Assembly: GCA_016288155.1 (NCBI GenBank)
Contig: JAEEYP010000110.1
Span: forward strand, 1-63,514
DNA from: Clostridiales bacterium
GTDB taxonomy: Bacteria; Bacillota; Clostridia; Oscillospirales; CAG-272
Length of the DNA stretch: 63,514 nt
Reading direction: 5' to 3'
Below are positions 25,188-33,626 of the stretch, piece after piece (positions within the stretch are counted from its first letter, which is position 1; every line of letters begins with the position of its first letter). A program made the position numbers and the translations under genes. The notes beneath the pieces are model-generated. The model saw only the letters and a list, made by a program, of their open reading frames with translations. It had not been told where the DNA came from and did not search any database.

Positions 25188-26678
25188 TTACGGCAGATTG
25201 GCGAATTTTTCCAGAACGTCGCGGATGTCCTGCTCGATCCATGCCTCGTCCGAGGCGATGAGGGAGATATATCCTTCACCCTTGTCGTAGATCAGAAGGT
25301 CGCGTACCGCGTTCGGGATCTTGTTCAGGTTGAAGTCGTAGATGAAATCGTGGACGATGTTGCCGTAGAGGATCCGGAGGATCTCCGTCGATTCCTTATC
25401 CGGCGAGCGGCGCAGCTCCATGACGGAGTTGACGTAGGTCGGGAGCGTCGTCGTATGCGAGTACGCGCTGAGCGCCTCGAGCAGGATCCCCGTCATCTCC
25501 AAGGTCTCTCCGGTGATCGTGATGGGGATCGAGACGGTGGCGGCGTACTGGAACTCGGCGGTCGTCATGTACCGCTGCTGGTCTTCGTCGTATTTCGGCA
25601 GCGGGAGGATGCCGTACTCGAAATCGAAGCCGTCGCCGAGCTGTGCCACGACGGATACGTAGAAGAGCGCCCGTTTTTCAAGGAAGACGAAGTCGGATCC
25701 CTGATCCTTGAAGTAGCTGTATCGGGACCACCCGGTGATGGAATAGTCCACGAGAGAAGCGAATTTCTCGATGACGTTGACGTTGTGCTCGCCGCTGAGA
25801 CGCACGGCGGGATTCCCCTCGGCGTCAAGGGAGGAGAAGACGAAGCCCATGCCGATCAGCACCGGGGGAACGCTGTAGCCGGAGCCGAAGATCGTGCCGT
25901 ACCGGTCGTCGGACGGATCGAGATACCCGTCGCCGTCCAGATCGTTTGTGACGAGGGCGGAGTATTCCGTCATACGGTCCATCGTCCAGTTCCCGCTCAG
26001 CGCGATCTCATACAGATCCGGCAGATGGAAATCGTCCGCCATCTCGTGATTGAAGAAGACGGCGTATGCCTGCGATTTGTCGTGGAGCACGTAACTGCCG
26101 GACATGAAATAGAGCTTCCCGCCGAACGTGAAGGCGCTGATCGTGTTCTGATCCCACCACGGCTGCGACGGATCGAGGTACGGCACGGTGTGGAGGTTGC
26201 GCAGATGACCGGCCTGCGCCATGCGGATGGAGTACAGCGGTCCTTCCGCGATCATCTGATACGACGTTTCCCCTGCCATGACGTCCCGATCGAGGCGGCG
26301 CATCGGAAGGCCCGGGTTCATGTAATCGGTCTCGCCCGTCTCCGCGGTGATTTTGACCTCGTAGCGGTCCTCGATGGCGATGTTCCGGTTGTAGATGGCG
26401 TCGTTGAGCTGCTCTCCCTTGATCTCTTCCGCAATGTATTCAAAGGAATAGCCGTGCTGGAGGATATGGAACTCCGCCCCGCCGAAGGTGATCTCCGGGA
26501 CGTTCGGGTGCATCATTCCGTCGTCCACGGTCGTGTCCCCGGCCGGATCATCCGTCGGCGAGGCGGTGTCCGTCGGCGCGGCGGCGCCGGACTCCGGGGC
26601 GGGATCGTCCGTCTTGCCGCAGGCGAAGAGCGAGAGGAGCAAGGAGAGGGCGAGGAGCAGTGCGATCGCGTGTTTCAT
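25188..26678 (-). CDS. Extracellular solute-binding lipoprotein (paralogue of the convergent gene)
   Basis: A 496-residue lipoprotein: signal peptide with lipobox LFAC (Cys about 20), an Asp/Thr/Pro-rich linker to about 60, then the same binding-protein fold as its convergent neighbour. Shared traits are GEQLNDAIYNRNIAIEDRYE, PWWDQNTISAFTFGGKLYFM, an EF-hand-like loop DLDGDGYLDPSDD, and LLEALSAYSHTTTLPTYVN. GGAGGTC precedes the ATG. It follows the DAG-kinase-like gene by about 50 bases on the same strand and may share its promoter. No ABC permease is linked. The ligand is unknown; an oligosaccharide is the family norm. Confidence 0.85.
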   Translation of the reverse strand: MKHAIALLLALSLLLSLFACGKTDDPAPESGAAAPTDTASPTDDPAGDTTVDDGMMHPNVPEITFGGAEFHILQHGYSFEYIAEEIKGEQLNDAIYNRNIAIEDRYEVKITAETGETDYMNPGLPMRRLDRDVMAGETSYQMIAEGPLYSIRMAQAGHLRNLHTVPYLDPSQPWWDQNTISAFTFGGKLYFMSGSYVLHDKSQAYAVFFNHEMADDFHLPDLYEIALSGNWTMDRMTEYSALVTNDLDGDGYLDPSDDRYGTIFGSGYSVPPVLIGMGFVFSSLDAEGNPAVRLSGEHNVNVIEKFASLVDYSITGWSRYSYFKDQGSDFVFLEKRALFYVSVVAQLGDGFDFEYGILPLPKYDEDQQRYMTTAEFQYAATVSIPITITGETLEMTGILLEALSAYSHTTTLPTYVNSVMELRRSPDKESTEILRILYGNIVHDFIYDFNLNKIPNAVRDLLIYDKGEGYISLIASDEAWIEQDIRDVLEKFANLP

Positions 26679-26731
26679 GATGACCTCCGGTGTGATAAGA
26701 TCGGGATCGTCGGATGGGGAGAAACGCCGCG

Positions 26732-27589
26732 TCAGCGGGTGGCGGTGCGCACGTGATACTCTGTTACGCCGAGTACGGTCTCCCCGTCGATCTGGAGCGC
26801 GGTCGGACGGTCGAAGGCGACGGTGATATCGTGTCCCTTCAGGATGTGGACCATCTCGGAATGCGCGACGTGTTCCCCCTTGAAGATGGAGGGGAAGACG
26901 GAGAGCGTTTTCAATTTGCCGGCGCCGAACATGATGAGCAGGGAAACGGTGTCGTTCTTTTTGCGGTTTTGCCCGGGCGCCGCCATCATGCCGCCGCCGT
27001 AATAGCGACCGTTCATCGTCGGCGCGAGCCAGACCTTCTTGTATTCCGAGCGGACGCCGTCCACGACGATCGACGCATTGCGCGGCTTGAAGTGGAAGAG
27101 CAGACCCTTTACGGCGATGGCGGCGTAGTTGATCGGCTTGTCCGACTTGACGCGCTGCGCGTCGCCGACCTCGCAGCAGTAGCCGTCGATGCCGTAGCCG
27201 ACGCCGTTGATGAAAAGAGAGTCTTTGCCGTTCACCGTCACCGTCGGCAGATGGTCGAGGTATTCGCGGATCGGCGTCGGCTTCCCCGGTTCCGCGCCGA
27301 TATCGCGCAAAAAATCGTTGCCCGTGCCGACGCCGCAGAAGAGCAGCTTCTCGGGAAGCGCGGAGCCGACGGTGTCGTTGATGAAGCGGTTCAGCGTGCC
27401 GTCTCCGCCGCAGAGGATGAAGGTGTCGTCCGCCGGGTACCGTGCGAAGTATGCGGCGAGATCCCGTACCGCGGTGACGTCCGTCATCTCGGCGTCCCCG
27501 TCCGGGTACGTGGAGCAGAGTTTTTCGGCGGCGGTCCCCGCCGTATTGTTGTTGGACTTCGGATTGTACAGAATATGTACGGTCGCCAT
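26732..27589 (-). CDS. Diacylglycerol kinase family lipid kinase
   Basis: A 285-residue DAGK_cat protein. The nucleotide-binding motif is ILCGGDGTLNRF (GGDGT at 61-65), with NPKSNNN at 9-15 and VGTGNDFLRDIG at about 83-94. These are the normal YegS/DgkB landmarks. Such kinases phosphorylate diacylglycerol or related lipids at the inner membrane face, recycling lipid for phosphatidate synthesis. The ATG at 27589 is preferred because a GGGGGGATC ribosome site precedes it. The frame is open 32 codons further but covers the promoter. It has its own sigma-A promoter, and the lipoprotein gene follows downstream. Confidence 0.92.
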   Translation of the reverse strand: MATVHILYNPKSNNNTAGTAAEKLCSTYPDGDAEMTDVTAVRDLAAYFARYPADDTFILCGGDGTLNRFINDTVGSALPEKLLFCGVGTGNDFLRDIGAEPGKPTPIREYLDHLPTVTVNGKDSLFINGVGYGIDGYCCEVGDAQRVKSDKPINYAAIAVKGLLFHFKPRNASIVVDGVRSEYKKVWLAPTMNGRYYGGGMMAAPGQNRKKNDTVSLLIMFGAGKLKTLSVFPSIFKGEHVAHSEMVHILKGHDITVAFDRPTALQIDGETVLGVTEYHVRTATR

Positions 27590-27643
27590 GGCTGATCCCC
27601 CCGTGCTGTCAAAATCAAAATGAAAATAATTCGGCACGAAAAG

Positions 27644-27672
27644 ATTATAACATATTTTCCGCCGACTGACAA
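27644..27672 (-). promoter_or_regulatory. Sigma-A promoter of the DAG kinase gene
   Basis: On the minus strand TTGTCA (27667-27672), 17 bases, TATAAT (27644-27649), 55 bases before the start codon. Confidence 0.85.
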
Positions 27673-27739
27673 CCGTTTTCGACATTTTTCGATGAATTGT
27701 TCCGCACGCGGCTCAGCGCCGGATTTTTTCCCTGGCTTA

Positions 27740-27769
27740 TTGACAGTGATCCGCGCCGTGTGATACAAT
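27740..27769 (+). promoter_or_regulatory. Sigma-A promoter of the GH27-GH78-GH38-GH29 operon
   Basis: TTGACA (27740-27745), 18 bases, TACAAT (27764-27769), 66 bases before the first start codon. Divergent from the DAG kinase promoter about 70 bases away. Confidence 0.85.
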
Positions 27770-27835
27770 GTATTCGTGCCGCGGGCGCCGCCGTTATACG
27801 GCAATAACGACGCCGACGGCGGGAGAGGTACGCGT

Positions 27836-28963
27836 ATGATGCTGAAAAGACCGATCATGGGCTGGAACACGTGGAACACGTTCGGCGAGAAGATCAATGA
27901 GGAGCTCATCATGCAGACGGCGGACGCGATGGTCGAGCTCGGTTACCGGGACGCGGGGTATGAGTACGTCATCATCGACGACTGCTGGAGCGCGAAGGAA
28001 CGGGACGGGGAAAAGCGGCTCGTTGCGGATTCCGTGAAATTTCCGCATGGGATGCGGTATCTGGCGGATTACGTCCACGCGCGGGGGCTGAAGTTCGGCA
28101 TGTATTCCGACTGCGGCTTCTGGACGTGCGCCGGCTATCCGGGCAGCTTCGGCTACGAGTACGCCGACGCGGAGACCTTCGCCGATTGGGGCGTCGATTA
28201 TCTGAAATACGATTACGGCTATTTCCCGGAGAGCGCCGACACGAAGAACGCGTACCTTACGATGGCGCAGGCGCTGCGCCGTACCGGGCGGGATATCGTT
28301 CTGGCGGCGTGCAACTGGGGCGCGCTCGAACCGTGGAACTGGATGCGTTCCCGCGGCGCCGATACGTACCGCTCCACCCACGACATTTCGGACAGAAGGC
28401 AGTCCTTCATCGAGATCTTCCGCTCGCAGTGGGGGAATTTCGCCCAGAACGGCGGAGGCTGCTACAACGATCTCGACATGCTGACGGTCGGCATGTACGG
28501 GAACGGCAACGTCGGCCGCGGCGGATGTAGCTACGAGGATTACGTGATGCAGTTCGCGATCTGGGCGTTCATGGGGGCGCCGCTCATCATCGGCGGCGAC
28601 GTCCGGAACATGGACGAGGCGTGCCGACAGCTGCTCCAGAACCGCGCGCTCATCGGGATCAACCAGGATGCGGACAACCGTCCTCCCTTCAAGGTGAACA
28701 GCTACTGGGACGAGTGCTTTACGCTGGCGCGTCTCCTCGAGGGAGGAGATATGGCGGTCGCGGCGTTCAATTTCCACGACAAACTGATCGACGGCGCGCC
28801 GCTTTCCTTCGACGATCTCGGCATCCGCTCGAATTCCGGATACGGAGTGATTTTGACGAACGTACTGACGGGCGAGACGAGAGGGCCGCTTGTCGGGGGT
28901 ACGAATCTCGTGCTCGACGAGGGCGGTTTCGTTCTCTACCGTGCGAAGACCGTAAAACTGTGA
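27836..28963 (+). CDS. GH27 alpha-galactosidase
   Basis: A 375-residue TIM-barrel enzyme of family GH27 without a signal peptide. It opens with RPIMGWNTWNTFGEKI, has YEYVIIDDCWS, the nucleophile Asp126 in DYLKYDYGYF and the acid/base Asp183 in RSTHDISD. NDLDMLTVG and GAPLIIGGDVRNM are further family marks. It removes terminal alpha-galactose (some members act on alpha-GalNAc or beta-L-arabinopyranose). Two ATGs at 27836 and 27839 follow GGGAGAGG; either could be used. It is the first gene of a four-glycosidase operon, and the next gene is 10 bases away. Confidence 0.93.
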   Translation: MMLKRPIMGWNTWNTFGEKINEELIMQTADAMVELGYRDAGYEYVIIDDCWSAKERDGEKRLVADSVKFPHGMRYLADYVHARGLKFGMYSDCGFWTCAGYPGSFGYEYADAETFADWGVDYLKYDYGYFPESADTKNAYLTMAQALRRTGRDIVLAACNWGALEPWNWMRSRGADTYRSTHDISDRRQSFIEIFRSQWGNFAQNGGGCYNDLDMLTVGMYGNGNVGRGGCSYEDYVMQFAIWAFMGAPLIIGGDVRNMDEACRQLLQNRALIGINQDADNRPPFKVNSYWDECFTLARLLEGGDMAVAAFNFHDKLIDGAPLSFDDLGIRSNSGYGVILTNVLTGETRGPLVGGTNLVLDEGGFVLYRAKTVKL

Positions 28964-28973
28964 GGAGGAAACC

Positions 28974-31097
28974 ATGGAACGTTTTTTCGGAGCGAAATGG
29001 ATCACGGACGACACGGCGATCGGCGACAACAGCCGGATGCTGCGGCGGGAATTCAGTGTGCGGGAAGGGCTCCGGCAGGCGACGCTGTACTGCTGCGGGC
29101 TCGGATACGGCGTGTATACGATCAACGGAGAGAACGTGACGGACGAGGTGCTCGTGACGCCTTTCACGCGCTACGACCGGACGGTATTGTACAATACCTT
29201 CGACGTGACGTCCCGCGTCCGTACGGGGGAAAACGCGATCGGTGTTCACCTCGGCAACGGTTTTTACAACGACAACTGTCCCACGTGGGATTTCGACAAG
29301 GCGGACTGGCGTTCCCATCCCAAGCTCATTCTCGAACTCGTGCTCACGTATGCGGACGGAAGCGAGGAGCGCATCGTCTCCGACGGTTCATGGAGCGGAT
29401 ACGGCGGACCGATTCTCTATAACCATATGCGTGCCGGTGAGATCCGCGACGACCGACTTCTCGAGGAAGGCTGGGATCGCCCCGGCTTTGCGGGACGGTG
29501 GGCGCCGGCGCTGGTCTGCAGGAGTCCCGGCGGTGTGCTCCGTCCGGCGGAGCTGCCGCCGATCCGCGTCGCCGAACGCCTCCCCATGCGTGAGATCAGA
29601 CCGGGATTGTATGACTGCGGCGTGAATATCAGCGGCTGGGTGCGGATCCGCGTGAAGGGAAAGGCCGGCGATACGGTCTCGCTGCGCTATGCCGAGTACA
29701 TCAACCCGGACGGTACTCTGAACGATCGGATCAGTCTGTTCACAAAGGGGGAGCTCAGGCACGAGGACCGGTTTATCCTCCGCGGCGGTCGCGAGGAAGA
29801 ATACGCGCCGTGCTTCGCGTATCACGGCTTCCGGTACGTTGCCGTACAGACGGACGCGGAGCTCTTGTCGATCGGGACGGAGATCGTCCATACGGATCTG
29901 ACCGTCGTCGGGGATTTCGAGTGCAGCGATCCGATGCTCAACCGCATCCACGACGCTGTGCGCCGCTCGACGCTGTGCAATTACATGGGGATCCCGACGG
30001 ACTGTCCGCACCGTGAGCAGAACGGATGGACGGGAGACGCTCTCTTCTCCTGCGAGCAGTCGATCATGAACTACGACATGACGTCCGCCTACCGTAAGTG
30101 GCTGAACGATTTCAAGGACGTCCAGCGCCCGGACGGGCAGCTTCCGGGGATCGTCCCGACCTCCGGCTGGGGCTTCAACTGGGGCAGCGGTCCCCTGTGG
30201 GACAGCGCGATCATCATGCTCCCGTATTATACGTATCAGCTTACCGGGGATGATTCGCTGATCCGACAGATGTGGGAGAACATGACGCGGTATATGTCGT
30301 ATCTCGACAGGATGGCGGTCGGCGGGATTGTCGATTTCGGTCTGCCGGACTGGTGCCCTCCGCCAGGCGCCGTGCCATGTCCGCCCCGGGTGACGGATAC
30401 CGCGTGGTATTATGCCGACGCCTGTGCGATGAGCCGCTCCTGTGCGGTCCTCGGCGTGCCGGATCCGTACCGTGAGATCGCCGACGCGGTGCGCACGGCG
30501 TACCGGCGGGAATTTCTCGGCGATGAGGAACTGAAAAAGAGCCAGACTTTCCTCGCGTGCGGACTGTACTGGGGTATGTACGAGGGAGAGGAGATCCCGC
30601 GGATGGCTGCGAAGCTCGCGAAGCTGATAGAGGAGAACGACTGTCGAATCGATTGCGGTACGCATGGGACGAAGTGTATCTTTACGGCGCTTTCGGAGAA
30701 CGGATACGCCGAGACCGCGTACCGGATGGTCACGAACCCCGCGATGCCGAGCTATGCGTACTGGCTCGATCACGGCGCCACGACGCTTGCCGAACAGTGG
30801 GGATTCTTCAACGCATCCGGAACGGTCGATTCTCTTAACCATCATATGTTCTCGGAGGTCGATTACTGGTTCTACCGTTACGTTGCCGGGATCCGCCTGA
30901 GCGGCGGGGAACTGGAGGTCCGTCCGTGCTTCATCCCGCAGCTCGAGTGGGTGCGGGCGCACCGCGGCGATATCGAGGTCCGCTGGAACCGCACGCATCT
31001 CACCGTCAAGGCGCCCGTTCCGTCGCGCGTCTTCCTCGACGGGCAGGAGTATCTCGTGCCGCCCGGAGAGCATACGTTCCCGCGCAGCGGCACGTGA
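28974..31097 (+). CDS. GH78 alpha-L-rhamnosidase
   Basis: A 707-residue GH78 enzyme. N-terminal beta-domains (about 1-330) include LYCCGLGYGVYTINGENVTD and the family phrase DCGVNISGWVRIRVKGKAGD. The (alpha/alpha)6 barrel starts near 330. Its catalytic stretch DCPHREQNGWTGDA (about 342-355) carries the Asp/Glu/Asp expected in GH78, and SLNHHMF is the distal substrate site. It releases terminal L-rhamnose from pectic rhamnogalacturonan or from glycosides. There is no signal peptide. GAGGAGGAAACC precedes the ATG. It is the second gene of the operon. A perfect 16-bp palindrome lies within it at 29183-29198. Confidence 0.93.
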   Translation: MERFFGAKWITDDTAIGDNSRMLRREFSVREGLRQATLYCCGLGYGVYTINGENVTDEVLVTPFTRYDRTVLYNTFDVTSRVRTGENAIGVHLGNGFYNDNCPTWDFDKADWRSHPKLILELVLTYADGSEERIVSDGSWSGYGGPILYNHMRAGEIRDDRLLEEGWDRPGFAGRWAPALVCRSPGGVLRPAELPPIRVAERLPMREIRPGLYDCGVNISGWVRIRVKGKAGDTVSLRYAEYINPDGTLNDRISLFTKGELRHEDRFILRGGREEEYAPCFAYHGFRYVAVQTDAELLSIGTEIVHTDLTVVGDFECSDPMLNRIHDAVRRSTLCNYMGIPTDCPHREQNGWTGDALFSCEQSIMNYDMTSAYRKWLNDFKDVQRPDGQLPGIVPTSGWGFNWGSGPLWDSAIIMLPYYTYQLTGDDSLIRQMWENMTRYMSYLDRMAVGGIVDFGLPDWCPPPGAVPCPPRVTDTAWYYADACAMSRSCAVLGVPDPYREIADAVRTAYRREFLGDEELKKSQTFLACGLYWGMYEGEEIPRMAAKLAKLIEENDCRIDCGTHGTKCIFTALSENGYAETAYRMVTNPAMPSYAYWLDHGATTLAEQWGFFNASGTVDSLNHHMFSEVDYWFYRYVAGIRLSGGELEVRPCFIPQLEWVRAHRGDIEVRWNRTHLTVKAPVPSRVFLDGQEYLVPPGEHTFPRSGT

Positions 31098-31154
31098 CGT
31101 TCCCCCGGACGCTGATCCGGGGACCGGAAAACAACCTACGGAGGATAACGGCTT

Positions 31155-33590
31155 ATGTCCGTAAAAACGATCGCGATCATTCATCATATGCACACGGATT
31201 TCGGCTATACGGATCATCCGCAGCGCGCGAAGGCGGAGCATATCCGCTATATCGACACGGCGGTCGATTACGTGCTCGCGTCCGGCGATTACCCGGAGGG
31301 CGCGCGCTTCGCCTGGACGCAGGAACAGCTGTATCCCGTCCGTGAATGGTGGGCGCAGGCTTCAGAGGAGAAAAAGGCGCGGTTCTTTGCGGCGGTCGAT
31401 ACCGGACGGCTGGAGATCGCCGGCACGCCTTTCAACGTGACGGCTCTCATGAGCCGCGAGGAATGGGAGACCGCCATGCGCTGGATCCCCGACGATCTCT
31501 GGGATCGCTGCCGGATCCGGAGCGCCATGCAGATCGACGTCAACGGCATGCACACCGCCGGCATGATCGAGGCGTACCGGCGCGGCGTGCGGAATCTGTT
31601 CATCGGCCCGAATACGTATTACGGCGTGCCGCCCATGCCGACGCCCGCCGCGTTCCTCTGGCAGCTCGACGCCGAAAAGCAGATGCTCGTATGGCTGAAC
31701 GCTTCTTACAACAACGGATATTTTCTTTTCAATCCGAACTGGCGGCAGGGACCCGTTCCGGATTATTCCGATCTGCGCTACCGCCCGCCGGAGCGCGGCG
31801 ATATCTGGCGCAGCGACGACGCCTCCCTCATCGAGGCGCACCGCCTCTGTACCGAACAGCTCGCCGCGATCGAGGGGACGGCGGCGGACGTGGCGGCGGG
31901 CGCGACGGACGGCTTTACGAAAAACCGCGTCTTCGGCGGGTACGCGCTGAGCACGCTGCCGGTCTCCGTCACGAACCAGTGGCGCGTGGACAACGATCCG
32001 CCTTTCTACCCGATCGTCGATTTCGTCCGTCGGTGGAACGAGAGGGGGCTTCAGCCGCGGCTCGTGCTCTGTACCGTTTCTCAGGCGATGGACATGGTGC
32101 GGCGGGAGCTCGGGGACGGCATCCCCGTGTACCGCGGCGAATGGGTCGACTGGTGGGCGAACGGCAGCGCGGCGTCTCCGATGGAGTTTTCCTGCAAACG
32201 GGAAGCCGGACGCACGCTCCGCGCGGCGCGGTCTCCGCTGTTCGGACCGATGGCGGAACAGGAGCGGAGGACGGAGCGCGGGATCCTCGAGGATCTCTGC
32301 CTCTATGACGAGCACAGCTTCGGCGCCTGGCAGAGCGTGTCCGATCCGTATTCCTTCCCGTCCGTTTCCCAGATCGCGGAGAAGAATATATACGTCTATC
32401 GCGCGCTCGACGCCGCGCGCTGCCTGCTCGCCGACCGGGCGCGGAGGAGCGCAGCGGAGGAAAAGAACGCGATCCTCGTCTCCAACCCGACCGAAACGGA
32501 GATGACCGCGTTCATCCATCTGCCGCTCAACTGCATGCGCGGGGAGTATCGTTCCGTCCGCTGTGCGGAGACCGGCGCGGCGTGGCCGCTCGAGGAGGAG
32601 GACGGCGTGTCCAATTTCCTGCGCCCCTCCGATCCGTCGGAGTTCGGACCGGAGAACGTCTCGCATACGTTCAGCGACAAGAGCGTGAAACAGGGCGTCC
32701 GCTTCGGACCCGTGACCGTTCCCGCCGGGGGGCGCCTTCGCCTGATCCCGGATGAGGAGACCGCCGCGCCGCCCGCCGTGCAGGGAAGGGAATACGAACT
32801 CAAAACGGACGGGGACGGCTGGCCCGTCTATCTGCGATTCGCCGGACAGTCCGAGCCGGTGATCGACGGCCCGTTCGGGGAATTCTTCGCCGTGCATGCA
32901 GACGGATTCGCGCCGCGCTGGACGTTTCGGGACATTTTTGAGAACGACGAAGAGAAAGAGCGGAACGCGCTCCGCGCACGGCATCTGTACGAGGTCCCGG
33001 CAAAGGCGGAGAAGGCGCAGCGCACCGATCTTCCGGGACGGATCTTTTTCTCGCAGCGTTTTTCTCACGATTCTCTCCGCTTCGGCGTCCGTGAGCTGAC
33101 CGTCGATCTTCTGAGCGGGCGTGCCGCTCTGGAGATCCGCATCGACCGCCGCTCCGATTTTACGCCGGAGATGTATTTCGTGCGCTTCGACGCGCCGCCG
33201 TCGGATGCGCTCCCGACCGTGTCGAACGCCGGCGTGCGCTTCTGCCCTGAGAAGGACCAGCTCCCCGGCTCCTGCATGGATTATTACGCGATCGACGGCT
33301 GGCTCCGGTATCCGGGCGGCTGGCTGCTCGTCTGCCGCGACAACGCGCTCGTCGGCTTCGGGATCCCCGGCGCCGTCGCCCGCAAGAGCGTGACGGGCGG
33401 TCCGCCGTGCCGCGTCTTCGCGCGCGTATTCGACAACACCTGGGACACGAACTTCCGCGGGAACGCCTGCGGGCAGATGCGCTTCCGCTTTTGCGCCGCC
33501 GCGGATATCCCCGACGAAGAGGCGGAGTGCACGGCGGAAGCGCTGGACGCGGAGCCGGTCGTGCAGGTGAAGACGGGATACAGGGATTGA
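31155..33590 (+). CDS. GH38-like (alpha-mannosidase-fold) protein, DUF5054-like
   Basis: An 811-residue protein. The N-terminus AIIHHMHTDFGYTDHPQR replaces the HxDxxW metal-binding start of GH38 alpha-mannosidases with HxHxDFGxTD. AMQIDVNGMHTAG and IGPNTYYGVPPMP then follow the same barrel order. The large C-terminal part (about 430-811) is beta-rich, as in GH38. It is expected to be a metal-dependent exo-glycosidase, but substrate identity is open; this subgroup is often labelled DUF5054. It is third in the operon with GGAGG before the ATG, 57 bases after the rhamnosidase. Its conserved His/Asp at the start argue for an active enzyme. Confidence 0.72.
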   Translation: MSVKTIAIIHHMHTDFGYTDHPQRAKAEHIRYIDTAVDYVLASGDYPEGARFAWTQEQLYPVREWWAQASEEKKARFFAAVDTGRLEIAGTPFNVTALMSREEWETAMRWIPDDLWDRCRIRSAMQIDVNGMHTAGMIEAYRRGVRNLFIGPNTYYGVPPMPTPAAFLWQLDAEKQMLVWLNASYNNGYFLFNPNWRQGPVPDYSDLRYRPPERGDIWRSDDASLIEAHRLCTEQLAAIEGTAADVAAGATDGFTKNRVFGGYALSTLPVSVTNQWRVDNDPPFYPIVDFVRRWNERGLQPRLVLCTVSQAMDMVRRELGDGIPVYRGEWVDWWANGSAASPMEFSCKREAGRTLRAARSPLFGPMAEQERRTERGILEDLCLYDEHSFGAWQSVSDPYSFPSVSQIAEKNIYVYRALDAARCLLADRARRSAAEEKNAILVSNPTETEMTAFIHLPLNCMRGEYRSVRCAETGAAWPLEEEDGVSNFLRPSDPSEFGPENVSHTFSDKSVKQGVRFGPVTVPAGGRLRLIPDEETAAPPAVQGREYELKTDGDGWPVYLRFAGQSEPVIDGPFGEFFAVHADGFAPRWTFRDIFENDEEKERNALRARHLYEVPAKAEKAQRTDLPGRIFFSQRFSHDSLRFGVRELTVDLLSGRAALEIRIDRRSDFTPEMYFVRFDAPPSDALPTVSNAGVRFCPEKDQLPGSCMDYYAIDGWLRYPGGWLLVCRDNALVGFGIPGAVARKSVTGGPPCRVFARVFDNTWDTNFRGNACGQMRFRFCAAADIPDEEAECTAEALDAEPVVQVKTGYRD

Positions 33591-33626
33591 GTTTTCCCGA
33601 TATGACAAACGTCACGGAGGTATGAG

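Noticed and set aside
29183-29198. Perfect 16-bp palindrome GGTATTGTACAATACC inside the GH78 gene.
   Set aside because: It is internal to a coding region with no promoter nearby; chance or a nuclease-type site is as likely as an operator.
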